Positions 29,005 to 34,656 of a DNA stretch of 37,334 bases are shown here, one piece after another. A program made the position numbers and the translations under genes. The stretch comes from a virus. The notes beneath the pieces are model-generated. The model saw nothing but the letters and a program-made list of their open reading frames with translations. It did not search any database and had not been told where the DNA came from. The DNA lies in the IMG/VR virus record IMGVR_UViG_3300046460_000427, positions 1-37,334 of that record, one strand, 5' to 3'. The stretch's first letter is position 1; each line of letters opens with the position of its first letter.

Positions 29005-30052
29005 TGTCGTGACCCTCGCCATCGACGGCCAGCGCTACGAGGGCTGGAAGGCCGTGCGGATCACGCGCGCGATCGACACGCTGTCGGGAGATTTCTCGCT
29101 CCAGCTGACCGACCGCGAGCGCCAGGGCGCCGACCGGCTGAAGCTGCGCGCGGGCTCGGCCTGCGAGGTGCAGGTCGACGGCGAGACGCTGATCACCGGC
29201 TTTATCGACCGGGTGATTGCGTCCATCGATGGCGGATCGCACAGCCTGTCGATCGACGGGCGGGATAAGTCGGCCGACCTCATTGATTGTTCCGCGGTTC
29301 CCAAGTTCAGCAGCTGGGTGAACGTCCCGCTGGAAACGATCGCCAGCCAGATCGCTGCGCCATTCGGCATCACGATCACCGCCAGGGCATCGACGAAGCC
29401 CGCGATTCGCCGCTTCGCACTTCAGCAGGGCGAGAGCGTGTTCGCCGCGATCGACCGGCTATGCCGGTATCGCGGGCTGCTCGCCGTCTCCACGGCGGAC
29501 GGCATGATCGAACTGGTGACGCCGATGCAGGGCACCGCCTCGATGCGGATCGAGGAAGGCGAGAACGCGCTGGCGCTGTCGATCACCCATGACGTGTCCG
29601 AGCGCTTCAGCGAATATCTGCTCAAGGGCCAGTCTTCGGGCGACGACATGCTGAGCGGCAAGGCTGCGGCCGGGCCGAGCGGCAAGGCGAGCGACCCCGG
29701 CGTGAAGCGCTATCGCCCGCTGCTGCTGATCGGCGAGGAGCAGTCGGACGCCGATGGCCTCGCCCGCCGCGCGAAGTGGGAGGCCACCACTCGCGCCGCC
29801 CGCGCGCAGGAAGCCAGCGTGACGGTGCAGGGCTGGCGCATGGCGAACGGCGCGCTGTGGAACCGGAACGTCATTGCGCAGCTGGTGGCGCCCAGCCTCT
29901 ATGTCGACGCGCCCATGCTCGTCACCAGCGCCACGCTGGAACGCAGCGATCGCGGCACCGTGACAAGCCTGCTCATGTCCCCGCCCGAGGCCTACAGCCA
30001 GCTTGCCATCCCCGAACAGGCCGACGCCTCCAGCGTGAAGGGACGCAGCTGA
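28997..30052 (+). CDS. P: Baseplate hub protein, Mu gp44/P-like (351 aa)
   Basis: It shows the gp44/gpD-type hub plan: strands VVTLAIDGQRYEGWKAVRI and DTLSGDFSLQLTDRE at the start, then LITGFIDRV and SIDGRDKSADLIDCSA near residues 85-100, and FALQQGESVFAAIDRLCRYRG in the middle. Hub proteins form the trimeric centre of the baseplate on which spike and tube sit. The start overlaps the N stop by 8 bases; the stop shares a base with the next ATG. Confidence 0.92.
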   Translation: MADVVTLAIDGQRYEGWKAVRITRAIDTLSGDFSLQLTDRERQGADRLKLRAGSACEVQVDGETLITGFIDRVIASIDGGSHSLSIDGRDKSADLIDCSAVPKFSSWVNVPLETIASQIAAPFGITITARASTKPAIRRFALQQGESVFAAIDRLCRYRGLLAVSTADGMIELVTPMQGTASMRIEEGENALALSITHDVSERFSEYLLKGQSSGDDMLSGKAAAGPSGKASDPGVKRYRPLLLIGEEQSDADGLARRAKWEATTRAARAQEASVTVQGWRMANGALWNRNVIAQLVAPSLYVDAPMLVTSATLERSDRGTVTSLLMSPPEAYSQLAIPEQADASSVKGRS

Positions 30053-30561
30053 TGGACTTCGCCCGCCTCGTCCGCCCGCTCCAGGGGCGCATCCAGATGA
30101 TGATCGGCCGCGCCGTGATCAGCGTCGTCAACGACCAGCTCAAGGCGCAGGCGCTCCAGGCCGAGTTGCTGGAGGGCGAGGTGCAGGACGGCATCGAGCA
30201 TTTCCAGCATTACGGCTTTACCAGCGTGCCTTTGTCAGGCGCGGAGGCGGTGATCGCCTTCGTCGGCGGCCTGCGCTCGCATGGCATCTGCATCGGCACC
30301 GTCGATCGCCGCTACCGGCTGCGCAATCTCCAGTCGGGCGAGGTCGCCCTTTACGATGATCAGGGCCAGATCGTGCATCTCACCCGCGACGGCATCGTCA
30401 TCGAAACCGACAAGCCCGTGACGATCCGCGCGCAGAGCGTGCTGGTCGAGGCCGACGCCGTCGACCTTGGCGCCGAAGGCGGCCAGCCCGTCGCGCGCGT
30501 CGGAGACACCGTCTCGGGCGGCATCATCACAAGCGGCAGCGAAAAGGTGAAAGCAGCATGA
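30052..30561 (+). CDS. Baseplate spike/assembly protein, Mu gp45-like (169 aa)
   Basis: It matches the gp45/gpV spike family: the OB-fold part contains FQHYGFTSVPLSGAEAVIAF and RNLQSGEVALYDDQGQIVHL, followed by a repetitive beta part (ITRDGIVIETDKPVTIRAQ-like, then VLVEADAVDLG). The tip forms the membrane-piercing needle. The usual metal-binding HxH at the apex is not obvious in the end sequence GGIITSGSEKVKAA. Between the hub and wedge genes as in Mu, coupled on both sides by overlaps. Confidence 0.92.
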   Translation: MDFARLVRPLQGRIQMMIGRAVISVVNDQLKAQALQAELLEGEVQDGIEHFQHYGFTSVPLSGAEAVIAFVGGLRSHGICIGTVDRRYRLRNLQSGEVALYDDQGQIVHLTRDGIVIETDKPVTIRAQSVLVEADAVDLGAEGGQPVARVGDTVSGGIITSGSEKVKAA

Positions 30562-30857
30562 GTAATCCCAAGGCACGCGGCAATGCGGGATGGCGCAAGA
30601 TCAACTTCGTGGGAAGCCAGCTCGCGGAGGTCGGGGAAATGCTCCGCGAGACGGGCGTCATTGCGGGCGATGGCGATCCGGTCGAGGCTTCCGGTCACCG
30701 CGATCGCGCGGGCAAGATCCGGCGTATGCATGCCCGCTATGCCAATGGCTGGCGCGCCACCCTGTCCTTCCGCAAGGACGGCACCTATTCGGTCAGCCAG
30801 GCGCTCAAGCTCGTATCCACCAAGGCCGAACTGACGGCCGGCGAGGTGCCGGCATGA
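30558..30857 (+). CDS. Small accessory protein in baseplate module (99 aa)
   Basis: Not recognised. It is basic, with a central Arg/His-rich stretch (SGHRDRAGKIRRMHARYANG) and a beta-like end (FRKDGTYSVSQAL). Mu has no gene between gp45 and gp46, so this and the next are accessory. Perfect ATGA overlaps at both ends argue that it is translated with the baseplate genes. Structural or regulatory roles are both open. Confidence 0.6.
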   Translation: MSNPKARGNAGWRKINFVGSQLAEVGEMLRETGVIAGDGDPVEASGHRDRAGKIRRMHARYANGWRATLSFRKDGTYSVSQALKLVSTKAELTAGEVPA

Positions 30858-31042
30858 TCCGGTTCACCAGCTACTATGGGCACACGATCTACATCGTGCC
30901 CCAGCGCGTCCTCTATGTGCAGGAAGGTGGCTGCGGATCTCGCGGATCATCGGTCAACGTTCGCCTCGATACCGGCGAGACCGTCACGCTGAGCGATACC
31001 GTTGACCGGGTGCAGGCTGCGATCGCGGAGGCGCTCGCATGA
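30854..31042 (+). CDS. Small accessory protein in baseplate module (62 aa)
   Basis: Not recognised. The sequence looks like a small all-beta protein: IRFTSYYGHTIYIVPQRVLY, then a GGCGSRGSS turn and VNVRLDTGETVTLSDT, ending in a helix. This strand pattern is reminiscent of small phage regulators or chaperones but matches no family I know. It is coupled to both neighbours by ATGA overlaps; the frame open upstream is a shadow of the preceding gene. Confidence 0.6.
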   Translation: MIRFTSYYGHTIYIVPQRVLYVQEGGCGSRGSSVNVRLDTGETVTLSDTVDRVQAAIAEALA

Positions 31043-31500
31043 CCGACGTCGCCCTCCTCTGGGATCCCAAGACCTTCTCAGCCGACATCGCGATCCAGTC
31101 CGGCGCGCTGCTGACCGACGATGGCCTGCGCACGGCGATCCTGATCTCGCTGTTCACCGATGCCCGTGCCCGCGACGACGACGTGCTGCCCGAGCCCGGC
31201 GCCGATCGGCGCGGGTGGTGGGGTAATGCGTTCGGCGATGCCGATGCGACGCCGGGCGACCAGATCGGGTCTCGCCTTTGGCTGCTGCGCCGGGAAAAGA
31301 TCACCGCATCGACCATCCAGCGCGCACATGAATATACCGTCGAGGCGCTGGACTGGCTCATCCAGGCGCAGGTCTGCTCCGCGATCGCCGTTGAGGTCGA
31401 GGCGCAGGGCGGCGACCGGCTCGCCATCCGCATCGTCGCCGATCGCCCGGACGGCCCGGCCCGGCTGCACTTCGATCATGTGTGGGAGGCATCGGCCTGA
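31039..31500 (+). CDS. Baseplate wedge protein, GP46 family (153 aa)
   Basis: It matches the Mu gp46 family: DVALLWDPKTFSADIAIQSG, LLTDDGLRTAILISLFTDAR and RRGWWGNAFGD near residues 57-67, followed by LLRREKITASTIQRAHEY. The family is the wedge counterpart of T4 gp25. Short hydrophobic strands at the end fit. The start overlaps the preceding stop as ATGA and the stop shares a base with the gp47-like gene. Confidence 0.92.
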   Translation: MTDVALLWDPKTFSADIAIQSGALLTDDGLRTAILISLFTDARARDDDVLPEPGADRRGWWGNAFGDADATPGDQIGSRLWLLRREKITASTIQRAHEYTVEALDWLIQAQVCSAIAVEVEAQGGDRLAIRIVADRPDGPARLHFDHVWEASA

Positions 31501-32558
31501 TGCCTTTCCTGCGCCCCACCCTTTCCGAGCTGATCGCCCGTGCCCGCGCCGACTATGACGCGCGGCTGGAGGGAGCCGATAGCCGCCTCTCCCGGTCCGT
31601 CCTGGACGTCATGGCCCGCGTGCATCCCGGCGCGACCAGCGGCCTCTATGGCTTTCTCGATTTCATTTCCCGCCAGATCCTGCCCGACACGGCCGAGGCG
31701 GAATATCTCGCCCGGCACGCCGCCAACTGGGGGCTGAACCGCAAGGGCGCCACCAGCGCGAGCGGCACCGTTACCGTCGCCGTCGCCGATGGCGTGATCG
31801 CGATTCCCGCAGGCGCGTGGCTTGTGCGAACCGATGGCGCGCGCTTCGCCTCGACGGCGGACGCGACGATCGTCGCCAACGTCGCCACGCTGGCGATCGC
31901 GGCGGAGGCCAGCGGGCCGGACAGCAATTGCGATGCCGGCACCACGCTGACGTTCGAGTCCCCGATCGCGGGGGTCGGCGCGGTGGCGACCGTCGAGGCG
32001 CCCGGCATCGGCGGCGGCAATGTGGAAGAGCGCGACGAAGACCTGCTGGCCCGCCTGCTCCAGCGTATCCGCAATCCCGCCCAGGGCGGCGCGCGATCGG
32101 ACTATGAGCGCTGGACGCTGGAAGTGGCCGGCGTCACCCGCGCATGGGTCTATCCGCTCTACCTGGGCGTCGGCACCGTGGGCGTCGCCTTCGTCATCGA
32201 CGGCCGCGAGGACATCCTGCCCGAGCCGGCCGACGTCGCCCTGGTGCAGGATCATCTCGACACGGTGCGCCCGGTGACGGCGGAGGTCACCGTGTTCGCG
32301 CCGAGCCCCGCACCCATCGACTTCCTGATCCGCCTTGCGCCCGACACGCTGGCGACCCGCGCCGCCGTCTCGGCCGAGCTGGCGGACCTGTTCACCCGCG
32401 ACGCCGAACCGGGCGGCACGATGTGGCGCAGTCGCATGGTCGAGGCGATCTCGCTCGCCGCCGGAGAGACACATCACGAACTGCTCCTGCCCAGCCAGGA
32501 TTTCATTGCCGGCGCAGGCTTCATGCCGGCGCTTGGCGACGTGGAGTTCGAAAGCTGA
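31500..32558 (+). CDS. Baseplate J/gp47-like protein (352 aa)
   Basis: It is the wedge protein of the baseplate J family: MPFLRPTLSELIARARADYD at the start, ILPDTAEAEYLARHAANWGL near 61-80, GWL-RTDG strand region, then PGIGGGNVEERDEDLLARLL and RIRNPAQGGARSDYERW, all family hallmarks, and a helical end with AGETHHELLLP. Length is near that of Mu gp47. The start ATG 31500 overlaps the gp46 stop by one base; in-frame 31482 has no support. Confidence 0.95.
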   Translation: MPFLRPTLSELIARARADYDARLEGADSRLSRSVLDVMARVHPGATSGLYGFLDFISRQILPDTAEAEYLARHAANWGLNRKGATSASGTVTVAVADGVIAIPAGAWLVRTDGARFASTADATIVANVATLAIAAEASGPDSNCDAGTTLTFESPIAGVGAVATVEAPGIGGGNVEERDEDLLARLLQRIRNPAQGGARSDYERWTLEVAGVTRAWVYPLYLGVGTVGVAFVIDGREDILPEPADVALVQDHLDTVRPVTAEVTVFAPSPAPIDFLIRLAPDTLATRAAVSAELADLFTRDAEPGGTMWRSRMVEAISLAAGETHHELLLPSQDFIAGAGFMPALGDVEFES

Positions 32559-33193
32559 TGTTCGACCAGGCCGCCTATGCCGATCAGCTGAAGGCTCTGA
32601 TGCCGACCGGCCCCGCGTGGGCGGGCGAAGACCTGTCGCGGCTGCTGGAGGGAATCGCGGCCGAGCTGGCGCGCATCGATGCGCGGGCCGTGCAACTGCT
32701 CGACGAGGCGGACCCGCGCTCTGCCCTGGAGCTGCTCGCCGACTGGGAACGGACGGCCGGCCTGCCAGACGCCTGTTTCGGCATGCCCGACAATGTCCCC
32801 GAGCGTCAGGTCGCCGTCTCCTCCCGGATCACCAGCGTCGGGGGTCAGAGCCGTGCCTACTTCACCGAACTGGCGGCGAGCCTAGGCTATGTCGTGTCGA
32901 TCGACGAGTTCCGGCAGGCCCGCTGCGGCGACCGCATCGGCACCCGCGTCTATGGCGAGGGCTGGGCACACGTCTGGCGGATGAACGTGCTGCCGCCAGA
33001 CTTCGACGTGCCGGAACAGCAATTCTACGTCACCCAGGCCCGCTGCGGCGACCGCTGCGGCAAGCGGCTGCGCGGCTGGGGCGCCATCAATCTCGAATGC
33101 CTGGTGAGCCGGCACAAGCCCGCGCACTCGGTTGTCCTGTTCAGCTACCAGATCGAGCCCGACCCGCTCTTCTGGTTCGATTTCACCCAGTAG
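32558..33193 (+). CDS. Baseplate/fibre-connecting protein, gp48/DUF2313-like (211 aa)
   Basis: It matches DUF2313 (YmfQ, Mu gp48): ALMPTGPAWAGEDLSRLLEG at the start, ARAVQLLDEADPRSALELLADWER and GLPDACFGMPDN near 67-78. The C-terminal half holds two copies of ARCGDRxGxR (residues about 121-130 and 161-170), with Cys-rich ends typical of the domain facing the fibres. It links the baseplate with tail fibres. ATG overlaps the previous stop by one base. Confidence 0.9.
   Translation: MFDQAAYADQLKALMPTGPAWAGEDLSRLLEGIAAELARIDARAVQLLDEADPRSALELLADWERTAGLPDACFGMPDNVPERQVAVSSRITSVGGQSRAYFTELAASLGYVVSIDEFRQARCGDRIGTRVYGEGWAHVWRMNVLPPDFDVPEQQFYVTQARCGDRCGKRLRGWGAINLECLVSRHKPAHSVVLFSYQIEPDPLFWFDFTQ
32915..32935 (+). 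repeat. Direct repeat inside gp48-like gene, copy 1
   Basis: A 21-base sequence recurs exactly at 33035-33055, 120 bases (40 codons) downstream in the same frame, coding QARCGDR both times. It reflects an internal duplication of a short structural motif in the gp48-like protein rather than a mobile or regulatory element. Confidence 0.75.
33035..33055 (+). repeat. Direct repeat inside gp48-like gene, copy 2
   Basis: Second exact copy of the 21-base segment at 32915-32935, in the same frame and followed by CGKRLRG instead of IGTRVYG. See the gp48-like gene entry for protein context. Confidence 0.75.
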
Positions 33194-33207
33194 GAGCACA
33201 TCGCGCC

Positions 33208-33879
33208 ATGCATCGCACAGACGCGCCCGGAAACGTCAACGGCCTCTTCAACGATGGCAACCCCGCCGCTGGCCAGCAGGCCACCGCCCTGGTCGCGGCC
33301 TGGTTCAACGACATCCAGGAGAACCTCGCCTACGTCATCGAGGAGCAGGGGATCGTTCTGGAGAAGGGCGACTACACCCAGCTTTCCGATGCGATCGTCG
33401 CGCTGGTTTCGGGCGCGGTCGGCGACGGTTCCGGCAATGTCCCCACCACGCGCAACATCTTCACTTCGGGCCTTGCCCTGGGCGGCGGCACGCTCGCGGT
33501 CGATCGCACCATCAACGTGCCGAAGGCAACGGCGGCCGAGGTGGCGGCCGGCGCCGACGACAGCAAGGCGATCACGCCGCTCGCGCTGATCGGCGGCGTG
33601 GGCGCGCGGCTGCTGGCGGGCACGGGCTATGCGACGCTGCTGGGCGGGATCATCCTCCAGTGGGGCACGGCTACGGCCAATGCCAACGGATCGACCACGG
33701 TCACGTTGCCGATCACCTTTCCCAACCAGTGCGTGCATGCCGAATTCGGAGGCGGTGCGCCCGCGACCAACGCGCAGGACAACAACCCCTACGTCTCTGG
33801 CCGCTCCGCCTCCGCCCTCACGCTCTTCAGTGCACTCGATGGTGCCGTGTTCGGCACCTTCTTTGCCATCGGTTTTTAA
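33208..33879 (+). CDS. Short tail fibre with gp53-like C-terminal domain (223 aa)
   Basis: The N-terminus MHRTDAPGNVNGLFNDGNPA and WFNDIQENLAYVIEEQGI form the usual baseplate-binding start of short fibres. A Gly/Thr-rich middle follows, with PKATAAEVAAGADDSKAITP, a tail-fibre repeat. The end (GGIILQWGTATANANGSTTV, LPITFPNQCVHAEF) matches the receptor-side gp53-like domain. An AGGAG lies 11 bases before ATG 33208; the frame open upstream is a shadow. It sits right before a fibre-assembly gene as Mu S precedes U. Confidence 0.88.
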   Translation: MHRTDAPGNVNGLFNDGNPAAGQQATALVAAWFNDIQENLAYVIEEQGIVLEKGDYTQLSDAIVALVSGAVGDGSGNVPTTRNIFTSGLALGGGTLAVDRTINVPKATAAEVAAGADDSKAITPLALIGGVGARLLAGTGYATLLGGIILQWGTATANANGSTTVTLPITFPNQCVHAEFGGGAPATNAQDNNPYVSGRSASALTLFSALDGAVFGTFFAIGF

Positions 33880-33889
33880 GGAGCTTTTA

Positions 33890-34336
33890 ATGCGCTTTTT
33901 CAGCCCCTCTAAGATCGCTTTCTACGACGACGCCATCCACGGCACGCGCAAGATCGCGCAGCCGCTGACCGACGCTCAGGTCAAGGCCGGGCGCAAGCCG
34001 AAGATGATCGCGAATCCCGACTGCAAGCTCCCGGCCGACGCGGTCGAGGTGGACGATGCGCTCTGGGAAGAGCTGATGGCCGCGCAGGCGACGGGCAAGC
34101 AGATCGCCGTGCGTGCCGGCAGGCCCGTGGCGATCGACGCCGTGCGCTCGGCCGAGGATATCCTCGCCGCCAATACGACCCGGCGCGACCGCCTGCTGGC
34201 GGCAAGTGACTGGACCCAGCTCGCAGACACGCTGCTCGACGCCCCCGAATACAAGGCCGCGATGGCCGCGTGGCGCCAGGCGTTGCGCGACACGGATCTC
34301 GCGGCCGGCATCTTCCCCGACGAACCCCAGCGCTGA
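33890..34336 (+). CDS. Tail fibre assembly protein (148 aa)
   Basis: The C-terminal part carries the family pattern of tail fibre assembly chaperones: RRDRLLAASDWTQLADTLLD near residues 103-122, then KAAMAAWRQALRD. The N-terminal half is likely the fibre-binding part (IAFYDDAIHGTRKI). These proteins fold fibre trimers and are not always in the virion. AAGGAG precedes the ATG by 6 bases. The position right after a fibre gene supports the call. Confidence 0.88.
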   Translation: MRFFSPSKIAFYDDAIHGTRKIAQPLTDAQVKAGRKPKMIANPDCKLPADAVEVDDALWEELMAAQATGKQIAVRAGRPVAIDAVRSAEDILAANTTRRDRLLAASDWTQLADTLLDAPEYKAAMAAWRQALRDTDLAAGIFPDEPQR

Positions 34337-34347
34337 AGGAACACAGG

Positions 34348-34656
34348 ATGCGAACGACCAACCCAAATTCTGGCGTCGATACCGTGACCGGCAGCTTCTC
34401 AAGCACCGGCTTCAGCGACGTTTTCGAGCCGACCGCAGACTTCAATATCAGCGTGTGGGGCACCTTCGTTGCCACCGTTGCGCTCAAGCGCAGTTTCGAT
34501 GGTGGAGGCACCTGGCTCCAGAAATGGCCGGAAGAGATCTATCAGTTGGACAGCCCGCGCAGCTTTACCGACGCGGAGCCTGAAAAGGCCGTCATGTACC
34601 GCCTCGAATGCATCTCCTTCACCTCCGGCACAATCAACTACAGGATGTCACAATGA
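34348..34656 (+). CDS. Small beta-rich structural-type protein (102 aa)
   Basis: Not firmly recognised. The sequence alternates strands, with SVWGTFVATVALKRSFDGG and TWLQKWPEEIY near residues 36-65, a pattern found in small phage particle proteins and fibre-tip domains. An AGGAACACAGG stretch gives a possible ribosome site before ATG 34348. It lies between the assembly protein and the large fibre and overlaps the latter's start by ATGA; a partner or collar of the fibre is a reasonable guess. Confidence 0.65.
   Translation: MRTTNPNSGVDTVTGSFSSTGFSDVFEPTADFNISVWGTFVATVALKRSFDGGGTWLQKWPEEIYQLDSPRSFTDAEPEKAVMYRLECISFTSGTINYRMSQ

Noticed and set aside
33841-33858. GGTGCC/GGCACC hairpin as a terminator after the short fibre gene
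   Set aside because: It lies within the coding end of the fibre gene, has only a 6-bp stem and is followed closely by the ribosome site of the next gene.
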